Source: Corallium rubrum
Taxonomy: Eukaryota; Cnidaria; Anthozoa; Scleralcyonacea; Coralliidae
NCBI GenBank assembly: GCA_964035015.1
Contig: OZ036002.1
Span: forward strand, 2,167,001 to 2,231,000
Direction of reading: 5' to 3'
DNA: 64,000 nucleotides
Positions within the stretch are counted from its first letter, which is position 1; each line of letters opens with the position of its first letter. The notes beneath the pieces were generated by a model. It ran no database searches. It was not told where the DNA came from and was given only the letters and a program-made list of their open reading frames with translations. Shown here in pieces: positions 22,701-32,457 of the stretch. Position numbers and translations under genes: made by a program.

Positions 22701-22802
22701 GAAATATTGGGGGGCAAAGCCACTGAAACTCTGAAAGAGTTGTGTGAAAATTATAAGTTATTTGAAGGCTCTAATTACATAGAAGTACCTTACTGGAGTT
22801 AG
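10598..22802 (+). CDS. ZU5-domain protein gene, multi-exon, 5' end unresolved
   Basis: Eight exons chain with matching splice phases: 10,598-10,737; 11,151-11,330; 11,744-11,835; 12,667-13,001; 19,201-19,436; 21,576-21,916; 22,298-22,595; 22,671-22,802 (stop TAG). The protein starts with proline-rich, acidic low-complexity sequence, then a ZU5 domain (GGCVAFSTASAFLQFPPDAV...LTIEPEGIAFEKPVTVLLAH), then a second ZU5-like block beginning SYGGESKLKISFPAGVV and ending with a short helical tail. ZU5 domains occur in ankyrins, UNC5 receptors, ZO-1 and PIDD-type proteins as protein-interaction modules; no transmembrane, death or ankyrin domain is visible, so a cytosolic scaffold or signalling role is inference. 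No start codon was found. The 6.2-kb intron after exon four houses a transposon palindrome. Confidence 0.75.
11151..11330 (+). CDS. ZU5 gene, proline-rich exon
   Basis: Preceded by TTTATCTATATAG, it starts ESKPESNLDSPSP, runs through polyproline (IPPPPRSFPPPLSTLPP) and DSGYSGS, and ends at GTAAGA. It is exactly 60 codons, phase 0 at both ends, so it can be skipped or duplicated without changing the frame. Polyproline could bind SH3/WW/EVH1 domains (inference). Confidence 0.7.
11744..11835 (+). CDS. ZU5 gene, Ser/Asp-rich exon
   Basis: Begins with the same ESKPESN codons as the previous exon, after the same TATCTATATAG acceptor, then diverges to NPFEGSSDSYSDDIV. It ends in phase 2 (AG|GTTTGA), which joins the next exon to give an arginine codon. 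Confidence 0.7.
12115..12620. mobile_element. Foldback element in a ZU5-gene intron
   Basis: Inverted arms: AAACATCTTGACATCGCACATGCATAATGAGTTATC pairs with GATAACTCATCATGCACATGTGATGTCAAGATGTTT, and the outer parts (AAAATGACAAAGTAAC..., TTTTGCAG) pair less well. The 31,915-32,115 element shares the AAAATGATAAAGTAAC terminus, so they appear to be one family. The rest of the intron (11,836-12,666) shows nothing else. Confidence 0.65.
12667..13001 (+). CDS. ZU5 domain exon
   Basis: Acceptor TTCTTAATTTTAG. It codes most of a ZU5 domain: GGCVAFSTAS, LQFPPDAVLEPVTLTC, SRILTIEPEGIAFEKPVTVLL, matching the family pattern of a strand, a proline-aliphatic turn and the L-P-H-G-x-F-x-K-P-V-like motif (here IEPEGIAFEKPV). 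Donor GAAG|GTACTG leaves phase 1. Confidence 0.85.
13036..13317. mobile_element. GC-rich MITE-like block (CTCGGCTAGCCGAG motifs)
   Basis: Begins TTAGGGCCTGTTTATATGGAGCC. It contains repeated GGGTAACTCGGCTA / CCGAGTA words and a mirrored CATATAAACACTCT. A short related end (GCCGAGTAACTCGTCTCATATAAACACTC) lies just beyond the far end of the THAP palindrome (about 18,585-18,620), so the palindrome may sit inside one copy of this element. Confidence 0.55.
14367..15848 (+). CDS. THAP-domain DDE transposase, intact ORF
   Basis: A 493-residue protein. Residues about 35-103 form a THAP zinc finger: C36, C40, W65, C84 and H87 of the C2CH set, with NIPTL in place of the usual AVPT-like motif. A coiled coil follows (about 150-180), then a helix-turn-helix (about 250-285, LAHRYGMSSSHLSRIW). 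The DDE_Tnp_4-type catalytic domain shows D326 (VIIDCTE), D401 (MADRGF) and E447 (HVERAI). Architecture and length match animal PIF/Harbinger- or IS5-like transposases with fused THAP domains. The ORF has no stop or frameshift, so it could be active or recently active. It starts at the ATG following an A/T-rich leader; an in-frame stop (TAA) lies just upstream. No second Harbinger (Myb-like) ORF is seen. Confidence 0.9.
   Translation: MEDIPCSSRDADKLAQQLEYEKSKSCTGSYGGKNCCVPQCKNNSLKNPELSFHKIPKNCVLQTKWIKLLKTKGLCSISPHYRVCSVHFPGGKKTYTNNIPTLLTINESQKPRRRISNNKCPLQAPLLENECNMTNPPAETTSRSEESSENLVAKLKEEVETLQSHCHSLEKKYEDVKATEKCLFRMERFVGSDSDFRFYTGFPDYTTFKLFFDYLSPACNNLIYYGSNTGIISSPNQKKHGKERSVPPEQELFMVLSRLRCGFLLQDLAHRYGMSSSHLSRIWITWIAFLHQQLRVLPIWPTREFVNENMPACFKHSFPSTRVIIDCTEMLIEMPSSCRSQSVTFSSYKHHNTAKGLLGISPNGYPSFVSSLYSGRTSDKKITNDCGILNLLEPGDQIMADRGFDIENDLPPGVTLNIPPFLKGKDQLSIEEETSTRKIASVRVHVERAIARIKTFRILHQVVPITIAKELDKIWTICSYITLFLPPLIEDKF
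16140..17610 (-). pseudogene. Decayed inverted copy of the THAP-DDE transposase
   Basis: Reads toward the palindrome centre as the mirror of the intact gene. The THAP half (NCCVPQCKNN...VCSVHFPGGKK) and the middle (MERFVGSDSDFRFYTGF) survive in separate frames, broken by at least four indels. The initiator region is retained (ATGGAGGACATACC on the minus strand). Substitutions relative to the left arm are modest, so the two arms separated not long ago but are no longer being homogenised. Confidence 0.85.
18876..19063. mobile_element. Worn copy of the TAGACCTTATTCAAAAATGGCCG MITE
   Basis: Ends TAGACGTTATTCATAAATGACCG and GGCCATTGATGAATATGGTCTA match, with mismatches, the perfect copy at 39,709. 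The internal AATTAGCCCCTCTGACCTCGTTTTA block is also shared. Confidence 0.75.
19201..19436 (+). CDS. ZU5 gene exon five
   Basis: Acceptor TTTCTCTTTATAG; phase 1 entry completes an Asp codon. It codes LPKEIVSDFSYF... and the start of a second ZU5-like fold, SKSYGGESKLKISFPAGVVENESHLRVQ. Donor CAG|GTGTGC, phase 0. Confidence 0.75.
19588..19987. mobile_element. Full-length CpG-rich MITE, about 400 bp
   Basis: Terminal repeats TAGGCCTGCGCTAAACGTCGCACAATAGACGAAT and ATTCGTCTATTGTGCGACGTTTAGCGTGTAGGCG are inverted. The interior is full of TCGA and ACG words (AAATTCGTC, GACGGATAATG, CGACGATAATGCG). Partial copies at 1,776 and 51,954. Confidence 0.8.
20118..20370. mobile_element. Harbinger-type MITE with TAA target duplication
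   Basis: TIRs AGGTGCTGTTACACGATGCG / CGCATCGTGTAACAGCACCT flanked on both sides by TAA, the 3-bp T(A/T)A duplication typical of PIF/Harbinger elements. The interior repeats the words CAACTTGCGATTTT and GTAACACC in both orientations. Sister copies at 30,201 and 45,935. Confidence 0.85.
21576..21916 (+). CDS. ZU5 gene exon six
   Basis: Acceptor GGTAATTTCAG. Codes LFPADEVLDTNTWLNEDLVCFPVIKVSG...KPFLKPVDVELIYSHDD, continuing the second ZU5-like domain (FLKPVDVEL parallels FEKPVTVLL of the first), then a charged segment KHKWKNVKDDVNAKIERLQKN. Donor GA|GTAAGT in phase 2. Confidence 0.8.
22298..22595 (+). CDS. ZU5 gene exon seven
   Basis: Acceptor CAATTTTTAG. The frame continues as IDAIVKKNEEANVGNVEENN...KAIVLAVHDTSVTPNMLSAVL and ends LSLPDDV|GTAAGG. 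No known motif recognised in this part. Confidence 0.75.
22671..22802 (+). CDS. ZU5 gene terminal exon
   Basis: Acceptor AATTTGCTCAG. 43 codons plus TAG: ILQQAVADTYEILGGKATETLKELCENY, an amphipathic helical stretch, then LFEGSNYIEVPYWS. AATAAA follows at about 22,864. Confidence 0.75.
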   Translation: MLQQAVADTYEILGGKATETLKELCENYKLFEGSNYIEVPYWS

Positions 22803-23520
22803 GACACAAATTACACTCTATTGTAACTCTATTTAATCTTAGTGGCTAGATCTAATGCCAGGAAATAAATAGATTTTATCAAGGTCTTTTTGAAATTGAC
22901 CTGAAATTTCACTAACTTATGGACAGTTCCGTCGATGTTGCAATGTCGTCTGCAGGTACACCGTTCTTTGCTGTTTAAATATGGGTACAATGGAATGAAT
23001 GGATGGAATGAATTTTTATTAGGGATATCTTATCAGTAATGACAAAGTTTACTGTTATCACTAAGAGTCTAAGAGTACAAGAATATTTGAAGTTGAGTTT
23101 GCAGACTAGTTGACTATATGCATTTTAATTTACTATCATTTTAATCAGTTCAACTGTGGCACGACGTGTGAAACTCTGAATTTGAGCTTTGGATGTTTTG
23201 ATAAGCTCTGCTGTGTATAAAGCACGTCATTAACTAAACGTATGCATAACTAAAAGCCGAAAATGCATTGGTTTTGCTGGTTTGTTGTTATTTTCGATTT
23301 GAAACAGTTACGGGCGATATTTTAATATTTGAAACAAGTCCCGCTTTATCACGATTGTAAAAAAAGATGTTACCATTTAATTACTAAGCTAATGAACTAT
23401 CCTTGAAATTTAGAAATTATTGGGGTTGCGGCCGCCCTCCTTCGCACCCCGTAGCGTCCGCTACTGGCAGTAAGATTTTGATGCCGCATATAAGAAAGTG
23501 CGGGTCAACGCGACTTTGCT

Positions 23521-23820
23521 TGTAATATACTACAATTGAATACAATAGAAGAGATACAATAGTACAGTATATATGTACAATAGAATACAATAGAATATAC
23601 AACAGAATATACAATAGGATACAATAGAATATTATAGAATACATTAGAATATTGTAGAACACAATACAATAAAATACAATACAATACAATACAATACAAT
23701 ACAATTCAATTCAATTCCCTTCCCTTCCCTTCCCTTCCCTTCCCTTCCCTTCCCTTCCGTTCCGTACCGTACCGTACCGTACCGTACCGTACCGTACCGT
23801 ACCGTACCATACAATACAAT
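23521..23820. repeat. Pentanucleotide array, mosaic
   Basis: Blocks of (AATAC/AATAG)n, then (TTCCC)n, then (CGTAC)n, then ACAAT again. Each block is internally uniform. It lies in the spacer between the ZU5 gene and the next gene. Open frames through it are repeat artefacts. Confidence 0.9.
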
Positions 23821-24067
23821 AGTTAAGAAATAGGAAATGACCGTCTGTGTTTATATAGCCCGAACCCGATGGAAGCACGAGAGTGAGCTGCTCACGCTAA
23901 AATTATTACAAAATAGAAACAACAATACAACAATTACTTTTTTTTAATCGTGTGAAAAATAAGTTTTCGTATATTTTGGCAAGAATTAAAAGGCAAGAAT
24001 TAAAAGGCAAGAATTTTGAGGACATTGTCATATTTTTTAATTTTGATTGAATACCTTTTAAATTTAG

Positions 24068-24248
24068 ATTTCTTCCTGACGAGATTACGCGAATGCATAA
24101 CAATACTGAAGGGGAAATTAACTTGGGAGATAAAGACAAGCATTTCTTATTGCAAGCATGTGAAGGAAGAAACCATTCCGGTAGATATTGTTATGCTAAA
24201 GCACGAATACAACCTTGGATGAAGCCCAAGACCACATCAGTGAATCAG
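24068..24248 (+). CDS. Candidate exon 1 of the pentapeptide gene
   Basis: Acceptor CTTTTAAATTTAG, 60 open codons (FLPDEITRMHNN...ARIQPWMKPKTTSVNQ), donor CAG|GTGCGT. No domain recognised. An internal Met (MHNNTEG) could start translation if nothing lies upstream. Confidence 0.45.
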
Positions 24249-27200
24249 GTGCGTGATAGGTCAATGTAATAATCATGTTGGAATTGTTATAAAATAATAC
24301 GTGTGCTGTGATTGGTCAGTATACTCATGCAGAATCAGAGTAATCGAAACACAGAAATCTAAAGCAGTTTTGTCGTACTTATAAAAACAAAATAGTGCTT
24401 TATGTAATATATGAACAACTCGAGCTCGTGTCCCACCGAGATATCCAAACACGAGCTATTAACAAAAACACTCGCCCTTCGCGCTCGTGTTTTCATACAT
24501 TGTTTTCTCGTGTTTGGATATCCCGGTGAAACACTCGCTCTCGTTGTTCATATATTACATCTCTTATTACTCATTAATAATTCATGAGATAATCAGCCAA
24601 TTACAATAGTCCATTCAATCACCTGATTGACGTTGGATACGCCAGGAAAGCCCAAGATATTAGATGAAAACCGGTGTTCATCTAATTCTTAAGATCTTAA
24701 TTATCTATGCAAAATAAACAAGTTGCTGTATGAATAAATTTTACACACACTCAAGAATAAAATCTCTTGAGGGTTTATTTTAATTGTATTTTGTAATTGA
24801 AATCGCTCGATTGAGATGCCATATCAACAACTCGTTTATCGTGTTTCATCAGGGGAATCCAAACACTCGAAAACAATAAAACCACTCGGCCTTCGGCCTC
24901 GTGTTTTCATCATGTTTTCTCGTGTTTGGATCCCCTGATGAAACACTCAAACTCGTTCTTGATATATTACATCCAAATGCGATCTCGTGATCAAATGGGC
25001 CTTTATTATTGGTTAATTAGCTCATGAATTATTCATGAATTTGAGAAAGATATAAGTAAACTAGATACGTATATAAGGGCTTTATTGTAAAAAGCTTCAA
25101 CAAGAAACAAGTTCAACAAATGCTTAATTTACCAAAACAATGACTAAAACACAGCTAAAAAGTTTGATCAGTTGACGTATTGAAAGTGACTTGATGGAAT
25201 AAAATTGTGTATAAATACCTTATATTTTTCTCTCACAATGTGCTTGGTAAAAAGACTGATCGATATCAAATAAAATACCGATGAGCTCTCACATAAAATC
25301 CAAAATATTCCTGCTAAAATGCTATTTTTTCTGAATTTCAAAGAAAGCACACCAAGTAGCTTTCTACGCGGGCAACGATATGACAAAACATGATGCAGTC
25401 GCTGGGTTGGCTGTTTACTATAATCGCAAATACTTTTCACTACTTTTCATTTTGCTTGCTTGTCACCTTGTGTACAAACGTTATCAAGGCGTTATCATTT
25501 ACTTTACTTTACTTTACTTTACTTTACTTTACTTTACTTTACTTTACTTTACTTTGCGTTGCGTTGCGTTGCGTTGCGTTGCGTTGCGTTGCGTTGCGTT
25601 GCGTTGCGTTGCGCTGCGCTGCGTTGCGCTGCGCTGCGTTGCGTTGCGTTGCGTTGCGTTGCGTTGCGTTCGGTTCCGTTCCGTTCCGTTCCGTTCCGTT
25701 CCTTTCCTTTCCTTTCCTTTCCTTTCCTTTCCTTTACTTTACTTTACTTTACTTTACTTTACTTTACTTTACTTTACTTTACTTTACTTTACTTTACTTT
25801 ACTTTAGATGCTTGCCACCACATCTGGAATCGTGTCATGTTTGGTCGACAATCCCAGATCTAGCTATTCCTTTTCTACCGACGAAAATCAAAACCAGGTA
25901 TGTCTAACCAGAAAGCGGAATAAGCACTTGCGAACATAGTATATCATTGTTAACACAACTGTATATATTCTTACACTCATATTACCAATAATATTTCAAT
26001 CAATTTTACTTACTCTTGTTTGGCTTTCGACTTCAGAATTAAAGTATTTTTTATCTACTGTGAAGCAGGTAGATACATTGTCATCGAGTGCGTAAGTCCG
26101 TAAGTTAACAATGCAGTACTGGTGCCACAAGTTGTATAGGAATATAATACACACTGTCCCAAAATGACATTTTAACGAAAATAATTTGAAATGACTTTAC
26201 ATAAACATACGTATTTTTCTATTAATATTTTAATTTGCTTGTCTTTTAATGTAGTTGAGTAGTCAGCAGTATACATACATGCTTGCATGCTTATTTTTTA
26301 AAAATTCTTCTCGTAATGTTTAGTTTAATTTAGTTAAATTTAATTTATAATGCAAAGCATTGTAAATGCAATTACATTACATTACATTACATTACATTAC
26401 ATCACATCACATCACATCACATCACATCACATCACATCACATCACATCACATCACAACACATCACATCACATCACATCACATCACATCACATCACATCAC
26501 ATCACGTCACGTCACGTCACGTCACGTCACGTCAAGTCACGTCACATCACGTCACATCACATCACATCACATCACATCACTTGACATTACATTACATTAC
26601 ATCACATCACATCACATCACATCACATCACATCACATCACATCACATCACATCACATCACATCACATCACAACACATCACATCACATCACATCACATCAC
26701 ATCACGTCACGTCACGTCAAGTCACGTCACATCACGTCACATCACATCACATCACATCACTTGACATTACATTACATTACATTACATTACATTGCATTGC
26801 ATTGCATTGCATTGCATTGCATTGCATTGCATTGCATTGCATTGCATTGCATTGCATTACATTACATTACATTATATTACATTACATCGCATTGCATTGC
26901 ATTACAGTACATAGACTATTCTAGTGTAATCTAGCAATAAATAGATATGTATTACATGCACTTAGTAAATAGAATAAGATCAGTATTTACTGTTGGCATA
27001 TAATTTTGAGGAATATGCAAAATAAATTTAAATTTGTTTTCTTGAGGTTTTTTGTGTCGTGAAAGAACATTGTGAAGTGTTTGAGATGAAACTTGCTATT
27101 CAAGTTGAAGATAAGTTGAGGATAATTGGAGACCTGATAAAGCACCCAAAAGGCGGGAAAACGACAGAAGCTGTTAATGTCACTGGTCCAGTCACCACCG

Positions 27201-29033
27201 TAGTGGCCAGCCTCGCATGTGGGATTGCTGTCGCCATAGGCTTCACTACTCTGGGAGTGGGTTCGTTTGCTGGTGCAGCTGTCGCAGCTACGGTTCTTGC
27301 TGTAACAGAATTCGACAAATGGCGAAGGAAGGCAGATGCCCAAGTGATTCAAGGTATATCAACGGAGGTTGTATCTTCTGTCTTGAAATGCATTGTGAAA
27401 GAAGTTGGTAAAGAACTGACTCGCATTTTCGAGTACCAGTTATTTATGCTGAAAGATGAAAGACAACTGGATATTCTGGCGCACCACGCTGTTGATTTAA
27501 TGTTCGATCTGAAGGATGGGGACACTTTCAACAGGAACACTCTTCTTAGAAAAGTTCTGGAAGGGCAAAAGGGCAAGAAAGAAAAGTTGACGACGAGGGA
27601 TGGCAAAAAAAATTGGTGCGTCCAAGATGTGTTTCGTAAGACTGGTTTACGCAAAGCGGTGTTAAAAACGACGTCTGAAAATTTAAAAAGAGTAGAATTC
27701 AACTATTTTATAAAACTTGATAATACCTGCGATGTACAAATGTATGGTTATCGAGATCAAATGCTGGAAATGAAATGTTTAACGTCGCGGGTTGAAGCAA
27801 GTGCACCTGTAGAGAAAAACGGCTTTTGTAACGCTTGTGCAGATTGCTCTAGCGATTCAACTTGTATCGACGGAACATACTTTGTAGCGTCAAACGCTGA
27901 CCGAGAGTTCACTGAACTGCATGTGGAACCAAGGATCTACCAACCCTTACATCGGTTGGTGCAGTGTCCGAAAGTTTTGGAGCGTTTTGCGTGTAGTATT
28001 AACAACGCAGCTCCTGGCACAGCGTCTAGTACGTTGGTAAGTAACAGTAGACACAAAAACGAACGCTCGTTGGTGAACTATGTCAGTGACATGTACAACC
28101 TTCCTTCAAACCCAATCTTGAAGCCCGTCTATCGACCACATTCTCCTTCGCGAGTACCGGATTTGACCAAAGCTAACCTTCGAGGATGTGACTTTAGCCA
28201 TGCCGACTTTACAGATTCTAGACTTGACAAATGTGATTTTTCTGAGTGCACCATATTCTTTGGAGCATTGGTAAGAGCAAGCTTAAATGGCTCGAAGTTT
28301 GTCGAGGCCCACATTTCCCACTGCAACTTGGTGTCTGCCCAAGCCCGATGCTGCGAGTGGACGAAGGTCAGAGTTCTATACTCGTGCGTGCGTGGTGCTG
28401 ATATAAGAAACGGTATCTCTCTTGGTGGCAATGACTGGAATGGGACGTCCTTGAGCGAAGCTATTACTGGAAATTCAGCGTGTAAGTACTTCACTTTATT
28501 ATATTATTTTTATCACAAGAACTTCTTGGATATAGGCCGTTTGTAAAAACCTTTACACTTATAGGCTCACATTTGAGAGAAGAGTATCGATTTTTCCATC
28601 GTATATGCGCAATCGTTTACATGCGAAATATAACCATCAAAACATGCTATCGAATACGAGAGTCGACGGCAAAAAGCCGTCACAAGAATAGACAAGAAAT
28701 ATACCCTGAGACCAAGAGGGGGGAGCACGGATGGCGTGTGCTGTTAGGGCGCTGCCTCTCACCAATAGTTAAGCCCGGTTGGACGGGGTTAGTACTTGGA
28801 TGGGTGACCATCTGGGACAACCCCGTTCTCGAGCTTGGGATTCATGTGAGTAGAGTTTAGTTGGTCTCTCCTGTGCTCCGAGGGTTTTTCGCCGGGTTCT
28901 CCGGTTTTCCTCCCTCCGTAAAATCAACACCTAGGGCTTAGTTGGGATCCGTATAGTGGAGAATAACCTTGTAAGGGACCTAGAGTCCTATTGTTACTTC
29001 TCCTGTTACCGCCAGGTACAAATGTTGATTAAA

Positions 29034-29065
<32 letters not shown>

Positions 29066-32000
29066 TGAGCTCACTGTTTATCTGTATGTAAATGTTGGAA
29101 AACACGTCTCGTTTTGTTGCCCTCGCCCAAAAAGACTTTGTTGAAATTAGATGCGGCAATGATACCGTGAACAAGACCGTTTTATAAGGATGGCTAAAAG
29201 TCCAGACAAATCTATATCGTCAAGTCTGAGGATAAAGTGCATGGTACTAAACGGGGAGAAATTCTAGAGGACAAGTCTACGGTGTTACGTCTTCAGTTTT
29301 AAAAGAACATACATTGTAGCAGAAATACTATTTACAATACGCTTTGCTAATTGGATAAATTTCTTTTATGCACCTTTTTTGAGACAAAGAGAAGGTAGAC
29401 ATAGGCCTATTAGTCAGAAAAACGTACTGGTTATATACCTATGCGGCCAGAAAAGAGTAAATTGTGTTTTAAAAAACATGGCCTTTTTACTCCTTTAGAA
29501 GTTAATAAGTCGGTCACCATGAAAGACAAAAGCTAAACAAAAATTCTTTGATAGCCTAACAGCGATGAGTTCTGTCAATCATCCGCTTTTTCTAATTATT
29601 TCATTTATTTTCCAAGAAAGAGAAACTTTTATGTACTTTAGAAATGAGCCTTTAAAATACCCTTATAAAAGTGTAATTTAAAAAATCATTTATATTTCAT
29701 GAGGAAAACACAAAGGAAGTCAGTTTCATGCCGGCGTTTTTATATGTGCTGGGCTGCTAGCTGGAGACACCCTTACCGTTTTCGATAATTTTTTGTGCTG
29801 GATTTTACGGTTAGGGTAAAATGAAGGTCGTACAAGTCAATCGTTTTTGAAGTGGTTCAATAAACTTGCACCTGATGAAATACTCTGGCTCGTTTATCAA
29901 ACAGTACATAAAATATATTTTTTCTGATTGCATTTAAGAGAACACTATGCCTTGAGTTATGAACCTTCATGCAATTTGAGCTATGACGTCACAAGCGTGA
30001 AAATCGGGCATATTTAGCTCTTGCACATATTCCCAAGCTGGCAAATTTATATCAACAAAAAGATTACCCTTCATTATTTGGTCCACTAAACGTCGGTAGC
30101 TTGAAGTTGCCACCCAACATGGCGACTTTGACGTCGCCTGCAAGAGTCCAATCAAATTAGTTTGACTAATTAACTGACTCAAACTTTGCAAACGTACTTA
30201 AGGTGCTGTTACACAATGCGATTTTTCTTGCAACTTGCGACAAATTTACATATGGCAAAAAAGTCGCAAGTTGCAGGAAGGGTGTTACACGTTCAACAAC
30301 TTGCGAGTTTTGTTGTAAGTTGCAGCAAAAAATAGAAAATGACAAAATCGCAAGTTGCTACGGGGTGTTGCACGGTGCGATTTTTTATGCAACTTACAAC
30401 ATTCAGTGATTGATTGCAAGTTGCAAGAAAAATCGCATCGTGTAACAGTAGATTTAGTAAACAAAAGTAAGCTTTGCTATACTATTTACATGGTTGGTAT
30501 AGTAACAGATTAGTTTCCAGGCCTCTCTTATTTGTTTTTAACCTCATATATAGCAACATTTTCAGATTTTACAGGTTGTCTTTTTTGTGCAACCTCGTCC
30601 CCAGGGCATTTTGCCTCCACGTTGGGAGGTCGGCGAAAATGGCCCTGGCATCGGGTGGTCATGTGACACCCAGAATTTTGGGGTGTTTTGGCAAGAGAAT
30701 TTATGCGGTCTTTGTGTTTCGTTTTTGTATAATACGTATACATGAATAATAAATAAGAAATATTTAACGCTCTGCCGAATCATTCGGCGAACTCCTTTTA
30801 TCATAAAAGCAACTGGTTAGCATTACTCATCATGATACTCCCCACGATTATCCAGGATACATTTAAATGTCGGGAAGAAACATATATCTAATGTTGTTCT
30901 TGACTTTAACCAAAGCTATCGTTACAATTCTTTGGGTAATCTTCGCAGAGTGGATTTATTGCAATTCATATTTTGATGAATAAATTATACTCTATCTGAA
31001 TTAATCAAGTTTTTAACCGGCCAATCGGATTATAGAATCGACCAGCCGATGCCAGGGCCATTTTCGCCGACCTCCCAACGTGGAGGCAAAATGCCCTAGG
31101 GACGAGGTTGTTTTTTGTGGAATTGATCCAAAAGACGGTCGATGTTAAAAGGGATGATTCAAAGGGACCCGTCCAGTTCTTTCGCGACTTTTCCAAAATA
31201 TGTCGTCAAATTTGTTCCTTTTTTCAAATTTATCGTCAAGCTTCAGTGAGTCTCAAGATTTTAGAAATCTTCTCAATACTCTAACCACAACAAAAACCCT
31301 AACCCTAATCAGAAATCTGGTTTAAAATATTTTGGAAAAGCCGCGAAAGACTGGACGAGTCTCTTTGAATCATCTCTTCGAACCTTGACCGAGGTCAGCT
31401 AAAAACATAAAAACGTTGCCTACGATAAAAACAGAAGGGGCGTGGAAACGAATGTGTTGCTATGGTTATCTAATGTCAGGGGAATCTCTAAAAGTCTAGC
31501 TAATACGTAAATAATCAGAACAGCAAATTAAAGAAACCTACTTTTGGAAAAGATCTAGAGGATGTAAATGTGAACAAAGTTAGGCTACACCGGAACACTA
31601 ATAATTGAGGTGTTCCGGTTTCCCAGAGCCTTTTTCGCACCCCAACACAGGAGAGCTCTGAGGACGAGAATGATAGCTTCCAGACAAACTCCACAGCAAT
31701 GCTTCGTTTTACTCAATGAGTTCTGTAAAAATTTAGCCAGTATAGAAAAACCAGCCCAAAGACTTTCAGTTTTATTCTGCTGCCATACTTGTGACGTCAC
31801 AGCTCAAATTACATAAAGTTTCTTAACCCGAAAACGGGATAAGATATGTAGGGTGTGTAAAAAAAATATTTTACTATTTTTTAGTGTTTTTTTAAGTATT
31901 TATAAATGAAGATTATGTTTGTCTTATTTGGAGGAAATCTTAAAATGATAAAGTAACACCTTATACAGTTCTTCCATATCTCACTTCGTTCATAGAAAAT

Positions 32001-32372
32001 AAGAATCGTTTGATATGCACATAATCCACTACATACGTCACATTCCATGAGACTATGTGCACACGTATGAGCGTTAGTTTATCATTTTAAGAGTTCCTTC
32101 AAATAAGAAAAATCAGGGACAAACTTAATTTTTGTTTTATATACACTTTAAATACAGTCATGAAAATATTTCGTTTTATATACATTATAAAATTTAGATT
32201 TGCTATTTTTTTTTATATACTGCTTACAGCTTCAGACCCTTTCGATGACCAAAATGGCAATCAGCAGATGCATGGGCAGTGGAACCACACCGAGTCATCG
32301 CGTTCCAAAAGTAAGCACATTTTCCGATTCAGTACTAAAAGTCATGTCAAATTGTTTACGTGATTTTAAGTA

Positions 32373-32457
<85 letters not shown>

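Noticed and set aside
23417-23704. Tyr/Ile/Leu-rich minus-strand frames
   Set aside because: Artefact of the AATAC/AATAG array.
25380-25907. Three overlapping plus-strand frames of 115-175 codons
   Set aside because: Five-base repeats stay open in every frame when the unit has no stop; only the last 30 codons form a credible exon.
26350-26934. 194-codon His/Ser/Thr-rich frame
   Set aside because: Artefact of the ACATC/ACATT pentanucleotide array.
28573-28860. 95-codon plus-strand frame
   Set aside because: It lies inside the 5S-derived SINE and its 5' flank; the sequence is explained by the SINE.
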